Shown here one piece after another: positions 16,215 to 24,283 of a stretch of 64,000 nucleotides of DNA; within the stretch, counting starts at the first letter, position 1; each line of letters begins with the position of its first letter. The position numbers were made by a program, and so were the translations under genes. The stretch is from Amycolatopsis vancoresmycina (GTDB lineage Bacteria; Actinomycetota; Actinomycetes; Mycobacteriales; Pseudonocardiaceae): the NCBI RefSeq assembly GCF_000716785.1, contig NZ_JNYY01000005.1, positions 434,001-498,000 on the forward strand, read 5' to 3'. Below the pieces are notes generated by a model, which saw nothing but the letters and a program-made list of their open reading frames with translations, searched no databases and was not told the origin of the DNA.

Positions 16215-16976
16215 TCAGCCGGTCGCGGCCGGCGCGCGGCCGGCGTACTCCCGGAAGTACTTGCCCAGCACGCGGCGGCAGTAGCCGTCGCCGCCGAGCC
16301 GGGCGGACTCCGGCACGAGCCGGCGCAGCCGGGCGACCGACACCGGCTGGCTCGCCACCTCGCTGACGTACTCGCGCTCGGCCCGGATCCCGAGCCCGGC
16401 TTCGAGGTGGTCCACGATCCGTTCGATCGGCGTGGCCGTGCCGGTGGCGACGTTGACGACGGTCCGGCTCGCGCCGGTGGCGAGCAGCTTGTCCACGACG
16501 TCGACCAGGTCGTCGACGTCGATGAGGTCCCGCCGCGCACCGCGGTAGAGCCGGACCGCGCCCGACTCGATCTGCCGCACCAGGGCGGGCACCAGCATCC
16601 GCGCGTGCTGCGCCGGGCCGACGACGTGGGCCAGCCGGAGGGCCAGGTAGTCGGCGCGAGAGGCGGCGAGGACCGCTTCCAGCGCCAGGTTGTGCCGTCC
16701 GTAGGCGGTCGAGGGGAAGACCGGCCCGTCCTCCCGGCCCAGTTCCCCGGGCACCGCGTACATGGCCGCCGACGCGGTGGAGAAGAACACGAGTTTCTCC
16801 TGCCGCCGCTCGCAGCGGTCGATCAGCTCGTACAAGCGTATGGCTTCCCGGGCGAAATCCGCTTCGGGGATCCCGGAAGCGACCGACACGCCGAACGCGG
16901 CGAGCACGACTCCCGGGTGGGAGTCCGCGAGGGCCGCGAAGTTGCGGGCGAGGAAGCCGCTGCCGATGACCTCCAT
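16215..16976 (-). CDS. SDR-family NDP-hexose 4-ketoreductase-like protein
   Basis: 253 residues, extended SDR fold. Nucleotide-binding loop IGSGFLARNF at the N-terminus; FSTASAAMY supplies the Ser; DLIDVDDLVDVV is the typical downstream helix. The catalytic signature reads Y92-GRH-N96, so the Lys of YxxxK is replaced by Asn. It is shorter than usual 4-ketoreductases (about 310-330). Its ATG at 16976 shares one base with the stop of the tricorn homologue (TGATG), so the two are translationally coupled. Expected role: reduce the 4-keto group of the NDP-dideoxyhexose, giving the digitoxose or related configuration. The altered signature leaves activity open. Confidence 0.75.
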   Translation of the reverse strand: MEVIGSGFLARNFAALADSHPGVVLAAFGVSVASGIPEADFAREAIRLYELIDRCERRQEKLVFFSTASAAMYAVPGELGREDGPVFPSTAYGRHNLALEAVLAASRADYLALRLAHVVGPAQHARMLVPALVRQIESGAVRLYRGARRDLIDVDDLVDVVDKLLATGASRTVVNVATGTATPIERIVDHLEAGLGIRAEREYVSEVASQPVSVARLRRLVPESARLGGDGYCRRVLGKYFREYAGRAPAATG

Positions 16977-19900
16977 CAACGCTCCAGCCGGCCGCGGGTG
17001 GGCGGGCCGAGCTCCGGCGGCACCGGGTAGCCGGTGCGGTCCAGGGAGCCGAGGACGAGGTCGATCGCGGTGTCCAGCTGCGGATCGCGGTCGGCGGCCC
17101 AGTCCTGCGGCGTGATCTCCACCTCGACGTCGGGCGTGACGCCGTGGCCGTCCAGCCAGCCCGGCCCGTCCCACCACTTCGACACCGTCGGCTGGGAGAC
17201 CCGCGAACCGTCGAGGAGGGCCTGGTCGGCCGGGATCGAGCCGGTCATCGAGCCGTGCGTGCGGGTGCCGACGAGCGTTGCCGCGCCCAGCAACTGCAGC
17301 GAGACGACGAGGTTTTCCGGGCCGCAGGTGGTGAACTCGTCGACGACCACCACCACCGGGCCGCGGACGGTGTCGTACGGCCAGGTGTAGGGCTGGGCGA
17401 ACCGCGGCCGGTGCCAGCCGGTGACCCGCCGGGTCAGCAGGTCCAGCAGCGGGTGGAGGTCGCCGCCGTGGTTGCCGCGCAGGTCCAGGATCAGCCCGGT
17501 CCGCTCGAGTTCCTCGCCCAGGTCGCGGTTGAGGTCGGCCCACCCGGCCGCGACCATGTCGATGATCCGCAGGTAGCCGACGCGCCCGCCGGTCCGCTCG
17601 GCCACCCGGGCCCGGCGGCGGACGGTCAGGTCGTGGTGGCGCAGCCGGGATTCGTGCGGCGTCGGCACGACGGTGAGGCGGAACTCGGTGTCGTCCCGGC
17701 GCAGGCTCAGCTTGACCGGGCGGCCCGCCTTCCCGGCGAGCTGCGGCATCGGCCCGTACGCCGGGTCGACGGGCTCGCCGTCGACGGCGGTGATGACGTC
17801 CCCGGGCCGGGCCGTCACGCCGGGTCCGGTGAGCGGGGTGCGGTGCATGCTCGACGACGTGTCGCCGGTCAGCAGCCGCTCGATCCGCCAGCCGTCCCCG
17901 GCCGTCGGCGCCAGGTCCGCGCCGAGGTAGCCGGGCGGCGGCGCGGGCCGCCCCTGGCCGCCGATGAAGAACACGCCGACGTGGGAGACGCTGAGCTCGC
18001 CGTGCATCTCCATGATCACGTCGAACAGGTCGTGGCTGCAGCCGATCCGGTCCAGCACCTTCCGGTAGCGGGCGCCGATCGACGGCCAGTCGACGCCGTC
18101 GACGTCGGCGCGCCAGTACCGGTCGCGCACCAGCCGCCACGACTCGTCGAACATCTGGCCCCACTCGGCGGCCGGGTCGGTCTCGACCTGGATCGCGCCG
18201 AGGTCGGCGACCAGCTCGGTCCCGTCGTCGCCGAGGGGTTTGACGTGCACGGCACCACCGGCCCGATACGCGAGCCGGCCGCCGTTCGCGGCGACCGCGT
18301 ACGGGCCCACGGCCTTCTCCAGCAGCGTCGGGCGGCTCCCGTCCGCGATCCGGTAGCCCACCAGCCGCGGCATCGGCGGCGGGCCGGGCGCGTGCCGGGT
18401 CGCTTCCCCGAGGACGCCGTGGGAGGGCCGGTCCAGCCAGGCCACGCCGCCTTCGATCGCCACCAGGGACTCGTAGGTGCCTGCTTCGACCGGGAACGGC
18501 ACCACGCGCTCGGGCAGGTTCTCGAGGTCGGCCGTCACGGTCTCACTCGCGCTCGGCGCGTCCTCCAGCCAGCCGCCGTAGCTCGCGTCGAACGGCGACG
18601 GCGCCCGCCCGTCGAGCGGCACCAGGTGCGGGCGCACGCCCGGGACGAACCCGGCCTGCTGCAGCTGCCCGTTGAGGTTCGGGCCGGTCGGGTCGAGCGT
18701 GCTGCCCGACAGGAAGGCGAGGTACCGGCCGTCGGTGGTGAAGGCCGGGGAGGCGTCCTGGAACCGGCCGCGGGTGACGTCGGCGACCTGGCCGTCGGCC
18801 AGCCGGGCGAGCCGGATCCGGCTGCGGCCACCGCCCTTGGACACCGTCGGCTGCGCCCAGGCGAGCAGGTCGGAGCCGGGTGAAAAGGCCAGGCCGGAGC
18901 AGGGGCCGTGGGCCTGGTCGGTGCGGACCAGTTCGGTCAGCGCGCCGGAAGCCAGGTCCACGGTCAGCAGCCGGACGTCCGTGGCGACCGCGGCCGTCCG
19001 CCCGTCCGGCGCGACGACGAGTTCCCGGGCCCGGCCCAGCTCCCCGTGCGCCAGCCGGCGGGCCGGGGAGCCGTCCTGGGCGAGGACGTCGATGCCCTCC
19101 TCGCCACCCTGGTCGCTGACGCAGACGACGGTCGTGGCGTCCTCGGTGACGACGGGCAGCCGCGCCCGCGCGCCCGGGACGGCGAAGACCGGCCGCGGCT
19201 CGCCGCCCTCGGCCGGGAGCAGGTGCAGGGTGCCGCGCACCTCGGCGACCAGGTGCCGGCCCGCCGGGTCGAGCGCGAAGCCGGCCGCCGTCGACCCGGA
19301 CCAGGTGCGCGGGAGCCGGTTGCGGCCCGCGTCCGCGAGCCGGATCCGCAGCCGCACCGGCTGGTCGCTGCCGGGCGCCAGCAGGAAGAGGCGGCCGGAC
19401 TGCTCGTAGACGACGTGGTTGCCGTCCGAAGTCGCATTGCGCGCGTAGAACTCGCCGAGGTCGCCGTGGCGGCGCAGGCCCGAACCGTCGATCTCCGCGG
19501 AGTAGAGGGCGCCGACGCCTTCGTGGTCGGAGAGGAACGCCATCCGCGAACCGGCCCAGACCGGGTTGGTCAGGTTGCCGCCGAGTGACCGCAGCACCGG
19601 CTCGAACGTCTTGCCGTCCGGGGAGTACCAGATCTTGCCGGCGCAGCCGCCGCGGTAGCGCTTCCAGTAGACGGGTTCGAACACCGTCATCGTGCCGACC
19701 AGCTGGGCGCCGTCGGCGCGCACCGCGAGCTCCGCGGCGGGCCCGCAGGGCACCTCGCGCGGCGGCCCCGCGACGGGGACGGCGAACATCCAGGCGCGCC
19801 GGTCGGCGGCGCGGCCGTAGCCGGACCGGGCCAGCACCTCCGTGTCGGACAGCCAGCCGCAGGTCGCGGTGTTGCGGTCGGCCCAGTGCGTCAACTGCTG

Positions 19901-20188
19901 CGGCCGGCCGCCGTCGAGCTCGGTGACCCAGACCTCGCGCGAGCCGCCGCGCAACGCCACCGTGTTGCCACCCGTCACCGACGTCCACGCGAGCCGCGTC
20001 GCCGAGGGGTTCAGCCGCGGCAGCGACACGCGCGCGCCGCCCGGGCCGGCGTCCTCGACCACGCACCGCGCCGTCGCGGTGCCCGCGAGGGCGTCCGCGA
20101 CCGACGTCAGCCACACCCGGTCCTCGGCCACGAACGTGAGCACGTCACCGGCGACGTGGGGGTGCCTCAGGTAAGTGTCAGCAGTCAC
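16976..20188 (-). CDS. Tricorn-protease homologue with Cys at the nucleophile position
   Basis: 1070 residues. Residues 1 to about 610 are beta-propeller repeats (for example GRYLAFLSGS, FSPGSDLLAWA). They are followed by a helical region with SHVGVFFIGG, a PDZ-like domain (TARPGDVITAVDGEPVD) and a C-terminal S41 peptidase core with LILDLRGNHGGDLHPLLDLL. The nucleophile loop reads VDEFTTC955GPENLV, where tricorn and other S41 enzymes have Ser. Tricorn trims peptides in the cytoplasm; there is no signal peptide. It is the first gene of the sugar-reductase operon, behind a RifZ-type box whose -10 ends seven bases before the GTG start (leaderless). Its role in an antibiotic cluster is unknown. 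Self-resistance, turnover of pathway proteins, or a sugar-binding propeller role are all guesses. Confidence 0.88.
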   Translation of the reverse strand: MTADTYLRHPHVAGDVLTFVAEDRVWLTSVADALAGTATARCVVEDAGPGGARVSLPRLNPSATRLAWTSVTGGNTVALRGGSREVWVTELDGGRPQQLTHWADRNTATCGWLSDTEVLARSGYGRAADRRAWMFAVPVAGPPREVPCGPAAELAVRADGAQLVGTMTVFEPVYWKRYRGGCAGKIWYSPDGKTFEPVLRSLGGNLTNPVWAGSRMAFLSDHEGVGALYSAEIDGSGLRRHGDLGEFYARNATSDGNHVVYEQSGRLFLLAPGSDQPVRLRIRLADAGRNRLPRTWSGSTAAGFALDPAGRHLVAEVRGTLHLLPAEGGEPRPVFAVPGARARLPVVTEDATTVVCVSDQGGEEGIDVLAQDGSPARRLAHGELGRARELVVAPDGRTAAVATDVRLLTVDLASGALTELVRTDQAHGPCSGLAFSPGSDLLAWAQPTVSKGGGRSRIRLARLADGQVADVTRGRFQDASPAFTTDGRYLAFLSGSTLDPTGPNLNGQLQQAGFVPGVRPHLVPLDGRAPSPFDASYGGWLEDAPSASETVTADLENLPERVVPFPVEAGTYESLVAIEGGVAWLDRPSHGVLGEATRHAPGPPPMPRLVGYRIADGSRPTLLEKAVGPYAVAANGGRLAYRAGGAVHVKPLGDDGTELVADLGAIQVETDPAAEWGQMFDESWRLVRDRYWRADVDGVDWPSIGARYRKVLDRIGCSHDLFDVIMEMHGELSVSHVGVFFIGGQGRPAPPPGYLGADLAPTAGDGWRIERLLTGDTSSSMHRTPLTGPGVTARPGDVITAVDGEPVDPAYGPMPQLAGKAGRPVKLSLRRDDTEFRLTVVPTPHESRLRHHDLTVRRRARVAERTGGRVGYLRIIDMVAAGWADLNRDLGEELERTGLILDLRGNHGGDLHPLLDLLTRRVTGWHRPRFAQPYTWPYDTVRGPVVVVVDEFTTCGPENLVVSLQLLGAATLVGTRTHGSMTGSIPADQALLDGSRVSQPTVSKWWDGPGWLDGHGVTPDVEVEITPQDWAADRDPQLDTAIDLVLGSLDRTGYPVPPELGPPTRGRLER

Positions 20189-20195
20189 CCCCGGG

Positions 20196-20240
20196 ACGCT
20201 AGGGCACCGGTGATCGGGCGGGCATCCCCCGATCTGATAG
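20196..20240 (-). promoter_or_regulatory. RifZ-type box and -10 of the tricorn/sugar-reductase operon
   Basis: On the minus strand CTATC-N8-GGATG spans 20240-20223, then 21 bp, then TAGCGT (20201-20196). The GTG start at 20188 is seven bases past the -10, so the mRNA should begin at or near the start codon; no Shine-Dalgarno is visible. The box lies 9 bp from the divergent box of the third P450. Confidence 0.78.
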
Positions 20241-20249
20241 CGCCCACGC

Positions 20250-20294
20250 CTACCAGCTTGCAGGATGCTCGGCGGCGCGGTCCTTCCCTAACGT
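20250..20294 (+). promoter_or_regulatory. RifZ-type box and -10 of the third P450 gene
   Basis: CTACC-N8-GGATG at 20250-20267 is a perfect match to the reported consensus. TAACGT follows after 21 bp at 20289-20294. The ATG at 20346 leaves a leader of about 45 bases with an AAGGGA site. Confidence 0.82.
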
Positions 20295-20345
20295 GGGCGC
20301 GAAACGACGTCGTAGCAGGCTTTTTCCGCCCGGAAGGGACGGCCC

Positions 20346-21542
20346 ATGACCGCCACCGAGGAACCCGTGACCGAGATCGCCGCCTTCCCCGAGGACCGGA
20401 CGTGCCCGTACCAGCCGCCGTCCGGGTTCCGGGCCGCGGCCGGGCGCGGCCCGATCTCCCAGCTGGAGCTGTACGACGGCCGGGTGGTCTGGGGCGTCAC
20501 CGGCCACACCGAGGCGCGGCGGCTGCTGGCCGACCCGCGGCTGTCCACCGACCGCCGGAACCCGGCCTTCCCCGCGACGACCGAGGTGGTCGGCCGCATC
20601 CGCAACCGCCTCACCCCGCCGCTGGTCGGTGTGGACGACCCGGTGCACAAGGTGCAGCGCGGGCGGCTGATCCCGAGCTTCACGCACCGGCGGATCAACG
20701 CCCTGCGGCCGCGCATCCACGAGATCGCCGGGCGGGTGCTCGACACGATGGTCGAGAAGGGCCCGCCCGCGGACCTCGTCACCGACTTCGCGCAGCCGCT
20801 GCCGTCGATGGTGATGTGCCACCTGCTGGGCGTGCCGTACGAGGACCACGACCACTTCGAGCAGCGGACGACCCGGATGCTGTCCGGCGAGAACCCGGCG
20901 ATCGCCATGGGCGAGCTGCGGGAGTACCTGCTCGCCCTGGCCGGCGAGAACCGCCACAAGCTGAACGAGGGCCTGTTCGGCGACCTCGTCGAAGCACCCG
21001 AAGGCGAGGTGTCCCGCGCCGACCTGGTCGACCTGACGATCGTCATCCTCGGCGCCGGCTTCGAGACCACGGCCAGCATGCTTTCGCTCGGCATCTTCAC
21101 GCTCCTGGACAACCCGGAGCGGCTCGCCGAGCTCCGCGCGGACCCGTCGTTGTGGGGCGCGGCCGGTGAGGAGCTGCTGCGCTACACGTCGATCACCGAC
21201 GGCATCACGCGGGTGGCGACGGAGGACATCGAGATCGGCGGGGTGACCATCCGCAAGGACGACGGCATCATCTTCCTGACGTCGGTGCTCAACCGGAACG
21301 AAGACGTCCGCGAAGACCCGGACGTCCTGGACTGGCACCGCCCGACCCGCAACCACATCGCGTTCGGGTTCGGCGCCCACCAGTGCCTCGGCCAGAACCT
21401 GGCCCGGATCATCCAGGAGATCGCGCTGCAGCAGCTGTTCGAGCGGCTGCCGGACCTGCGCCTGGCGACCGCGGTCGCGGAGATCCCCTTCCGGCCGGGT
21501 CACGCCGTGCAGGGCATGATCAAGCTGCCGGTCACCTGGTAG
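20346..21542 (+). CDS. Cytochrome P450 (third of three)
   Basis: 398 residues. N-terminal CPYQPPSGF with GVDDPVHKVQRGRL is typical of CYP105-like enzymes. I-helix AGFETT, K-helix EELLR, heme loop FGFGAHQCLG with Cys 347. ATG 20346 follows GAAGGGACGGCCC. It converges on rifN and their ends overlap by 11 bp. In A. mediterranei several P450 genes follow the AHBA genes and tailor the ansamycin skeleton; this one occupies that place, but I cannot assign it to a named Rif P450. Confidence 0.93.
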   Translation: MTATEEPVTEIAAFPEDRTCPYQPPSGFRAAAGRGPISQLELYDGRVVWGVTGHTEARRLLADPRLSTDRRNPAFPATTEVVGRIRNRLTPPLVGVDDPVHKVQRGRLIPSFTHRRINALRPRIHEIAGRVLDTMVEKGPPADLVTDFAQPLPSMVMCHLLGVPYEDHDHFEQRTTRMLSGENPAIAMGELREYLLALAGENRHKLNEGLFGDLVEAPEGEVSRADLVDLTIVILGAGFETTASMLSLGIFTLLDNPERLAELRADPSLWGAAGEELLRYTSITDGITRVATEDIEIGGVTIRKDDGIIFLTSVLNRNEDVREDPDVLDWHRPTRNHIAFGFGAHQCLGQNLARIIQEIALQQLFERLPDLRLATAVAEIPFRPGHAVQGMIKLPVTW

Positions 21543-22416
21543 CGATCAGGCGGGCCAGCGATACCGCGCCGCGCAGGGAAGACAGCCCTCCCAGCGCGGC
21601 CGGTGTCGCCGGCAGCGGCGGCTGACCGGGCCGGGCGAACTCGGTGAGGTGCTCGGAAACCCGGCCGACGAGCTCGGGAACGCCCGCCGCGAAGCCGCCG
21701 CCGAGCACCACGCGGTCCGGGTGCACCAGCTCCTGCACGCCGGTCACCGCGGCGGCCAGCGCGCGAGCCGTCCGGCGGAGCGCGTTCACGGCCCACGGCT
21801 GTTCGTCAGCGAGGGCTTGGCGGAGCTCGTCGAACGTCACCGGCGCTCCCCGCAGCTGGGCGGCACGGTCCAAAGTGGCCGGTCCGGAGGCGATGGCCTG
21901 CAGGCAGCCGCACCGGCCGCACACGCAGGGCGGGCCGTCCAGCTCGACCACGACGTGGCCGAGCTCGAACGAGCCGCGGGCCGTCCCGGGGCAGGGTTCG
22001 CCGTGCAGCACCAGGCCGCCGCCGATGCCGGTGCCCACGCCGACGTAGAGCAGGTTCTCGCAGTCCGCGGCCCGTGCCTCGGCGAGCGCGCCGAGGTCGC
22101 CGTCGTCCGCCCAGGCGACGATCGCCTCGGGAAACAGCTCTTGCAGCGAGGAATGCAGATCGAGTCCGGTCCATTCCGGACGGTTGGGCCACGCGGTGAC
22201 CCGGCCGTCCGGCGAGACCGTGCCGGGCATGGCGACCCCGACCGCCCGCAGGGGCGCGCCGAGCCGCAGCCCGGCCACGTGCCCGGCGAGCTGGGCGAGG
22301 TCCGCCGCGGCGCCGTGCCGCGGCCCCCACGCGAACGCGGTCTCGCCGACGAGTCCGTCGTCGGTCTCGACACGGAAGGCGACCTTCGTGCCGCCGACGT
22401 CGATCCCGAGGTACAC
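21532..22416 (-). CDS. rifN: Kanosamine kinase RifN (ROK family)
   Basis: 294 residues from GTG 22416. ATP loop GIDVGGTKVAF at the N-terminus; ROK signature GTGIGGGLVL; HxxGH-type ELGHVV; and the zinc site CVCGRCGCLQ. RifN phosphorylates kanosamine at O-6 in the aminoshikimate pathway. It sits as the last gene of rifK-L-M-N, five bases after the rifM stop, as in the known rif cluster. The start is uncertain: only GTG 22416 and an overlapping CTG at 22425 fit the N-terminal strand, and longer frames run through rifM. Confidence 0.92.
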   Translation of the reverse strand: MYLGIDVGGTKVAFRVETDDGLVGETAFAWGPRHGAAADLAQLAGHVAGLRLGAPLRAVGVAMPGTVSPDGRVTAWPNRPEWTGLDLHSSLQELFPEAIVAWADDGDLGALAEARAADCENLLYVGVGTGIGGGLVLHGEPCPGTARGSFELGHVVVELDGPPCVCGRCGCLQAIASGPATLDRAAQLRGAPVTFDELRQALADEQPWAVNALRRTARALAAAVTGVQELVHPDRVVLGGGFAAGVPELVGRVSEHLTEFARPGQPPLPATPAALGGLSSLRGAVSLARLIATR

Positions 22417-22421
22417 GGGCT

Positions 22422-23120
22422 TCAGCGGAGCGACAGCGCCGGGCAGATGGCGAGCAGGTCGGCCGGCCGCTGCAGCACCACGTCGGGACCGGCCGCGAGC
22501 AGCTCGCCGATGTCGTCCGGGGGCGCCCACAGCGCGGCGGCCGAAGCGACGCCCGCGTCCCGGGCGCTGGCCAGGTCGGTCGGCGCGTCGCCGACCATGA
22601 TGGCCCGCTCGGCCGGGACGTCCAGCAGGTCGAGGGCCTTGAGCACCATGTCCGGCGCCGGCTTCGGCCGGGCGACCTCGTCCGAGCCGATGACGTGCGC
22701 GAAGAACGGGAGCAGACCGAGCTTGTCGAGCAGCGAACGCGCCCGCGGACCGCTCTTGCCGGTCGCGATGGCGAGCCGCAGCCCCCGCGTCCGGAGGGTC
22801 AGCAGCAGTTCGACGACACCGTCGAAAACCGTCACCTGGTCGGCGAGGCGGTAGCTCTCGCGGACGAACGGTTCCTCCATCGCCAGCGGCAGGTCCATGA
22901 TCCGCATGATGTCGGGGAAGTACCGGCCGAGGTGGCGCCGGTACTCCTCGAACGGCGCCGGCCCGTCCCCGACGACTTCGGCGTAAGCGATGGCGAAGGC
23001 CTCACTCATCACCGCGAAGCTGTCGACGACGACCCCGTCGAGGTCGAAGATGACCGCGTGCCGGGCGGACACCGAGGGATCGGCCTCGGTGCCGGGCCGG
23101 TCGACGATCGGGAAAGCCAT
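22422..23120 (-). CDS. rifM: HAD phosphatase RifM
   Basis: 232 residues. HAD motif I FDLDGVVVDS (nucleophile Asp and acid Asp) near residue 24; motif II IATGKSG; motif III and IV KPAPDM and MVGDAPTD. RifM is required for AHBA formation and is thought to act in kanosamine release or phosphate removal. ATG 23120 lies 12 bp after the rifL stop. Gene order L-M-N supports the name. Confidence 0.92.
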   Translation of the reverse strand: MAFPIVDRPGTEADPSVSARHAVIFDLDGVVVDSFAVMSEAFAIAYAEVVGDGPAPFEEYRRHLGRYFPDIMRIMDLPLAMEEPFVRESYRLADQVTVFDGVVELLLTLRTRGLRLAIATGKSGPRARSLLDKLGLLPFFAHVIGSDEVARPKPAPDMVLKALDLLDVPAERAIMVGDAPTDLASARDAGVASAAALWAPPDDIGELLAAGPDVVLQRPADLLAICPALSLR

Positions 23121-23132
23121 GGAGCACCCTCT

Positions 23133-24206
23133 CTACTGGTACGCCGGCACCGGGCGCGGATCGCGCGCCGAACGGGCCGAGGCGTAGAAGTTTTCGATCA
23201 TCCGGACGATCGGCCGGGCCTCGGCGACCGCGACGCCGCGGTTGCCGGGGTCGGCCAGCCTCGCGGCGAGCCCGTCCAGCTGGCGCCGGTACTCGGTCCC
23301 GATCGGCTCGGCGGGCAGGGCGATCGGGGTGGTGGTCCCCTCGCTGGTCAGCGTCAGCACGGGTTCGGGCTGGCGGTTGGGGCTGAAGCCGAACGTGCAC
23401 CGCAGCTCCGCGACGCCGGCGCTGCCTTCGACGCGGATCAGGGTGACGTCCCGTGCCTCGTGCGAGGCCCAGCTGGCCCGCAGCGAAACGGAGACGCCGT
23501 CGTCGCGGACGAGGAACCCGCGGGCGGTGTCCTCGACGTCGGCGGCGCCGGCGCCGGTGGAGTCCTTGCGCCAGGCCGCACTCCACGCACCGACGTTGAC
23601 GAAGTCGTCCGAGGTCGCCCCCGTCACCTGCGTGAACCGGCCCGGGCCGAGCAGGTGCGCGAGCGTGTCGAGCAGGTGCCAGCCGAGGTCGAACAGCACC
23701 CCGCCGCCCGCCTTGTCGCGCTGGGTGAACCAGCCGGACCGCGGCACGCCGCGCGACCGGACCCAGGCCAGGTCGACGTGCCGGACGTCGCCGAGGTCGG
23801 GCACGACCTGCGCCAGCGTCCGGACGTCACCGCGGAACCGCGCGGCGCTGCCGGCCAGCAGCATCCCGCCGCTGCGCTCGGCCGCCGCCAGGACGTCGAC
23901 CTCGGCCGAGGTCAGGCACACCGGCTTCTCCAGGAAGACCGGGATGCCGGTGGCCATCAGCGAACCGGCCACCTCGGCGTGCACGTGGTTGGGGACGGCG
24001 ACGACGGCCAGGTCGACCGCCCGCGCGGAGAGCGCTTCCACACCCGCGTGGACGGCGATGCCCGCCGTCTTGGCGAAGGCCGCGCGCGACGCCGGATCGG
24101 CGTCGACGGCGGCGACCACGTCGAAGTCCGCGTGCTCGCGCAGCAGCGGCAGCCACAGTTCCCGGCCGGCCCAGCCGAGCCCGACCAGGGCGACCCGGAC
24201 GCTCAT
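23133..24206 (-). CDS. rifL: Gfo/Idh/MocA oxidoreductase RifL
   Basis: 357 residues. N-terminal Rossmann loop GLGWAGRELWLPLL and the EKPVCL motif of the family (LEKPVCLTSAEV, about residues 92-103), followed by the C-terminal alpha/beta domain with DLGWHLLDTL. RifL acts with RifK, oxidising C-3 of UDP-glucose so that RifK can transaminate it on the way to kanosamine. The ATG at 24206 overlaps the stop of a 26-codon ORF (ATGA) that bridges from rifK. Confidence 0.92.
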   Translation of the reverse strand: MSVRVALVGLGWAGRELWLPLLREHADFDVVAAVDADPASRAAFAKTAGIAVHAGVEALSARAVDLAVVAVPNHVHAEVAGSLMATGIPVFLEKPVCLTSAEVDVLAAAERSGGMLLAGSAARFRGDVRTLAQVVPDLGDVRHVDLAWVRSRGVPRSGWFTQRDKAGGGVLFDLGWHLLDTLAHLLGPGRFTQVTGATSDDFVNVGAWSAAWRKDSTGAGAADVEDTARGFLVRDDGVSVSLRASWASHEARDVTLIRVEGSAGVAELRCTFGFSPNRQPEPVLTLTSEGTTTPIALPAEPIGTEYRRQLDGLAARLADPGNRGVAVAEARPIVRMIENFYASARSARDPRPVPAYQ

Positions 24207-24283
24207 GCGCCCGCCTCGCTGACGCTCGGCGCGGCCTGAGCGGCAAACGCAGTGTTGAATGATTCGCTCGCAGGCTCGCTCAT
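24203..24283 (-). CDS. 26-codon ORF bridging rifK and rifL by two ATGA overlaps
   Basis: ATG 24283 overlaps the rifK stop and the TGA 24203-24205 overlaps the rifL start, both as ATGA. The peptide starts MSEPASESFNTAF and ends in PSVSEAGA. It uses TCA, ACT, TTT and GCT codons, rare in this GC-rich operon. It may be a true leader-like relay that keeps ribosomes on the message across a 73-bp insertion, or chance. Not a recognisable protein. Confidence 0.45.
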   Translation of the reverse strand: MSEPASESFNTAFAAQAAPSVSEAGA

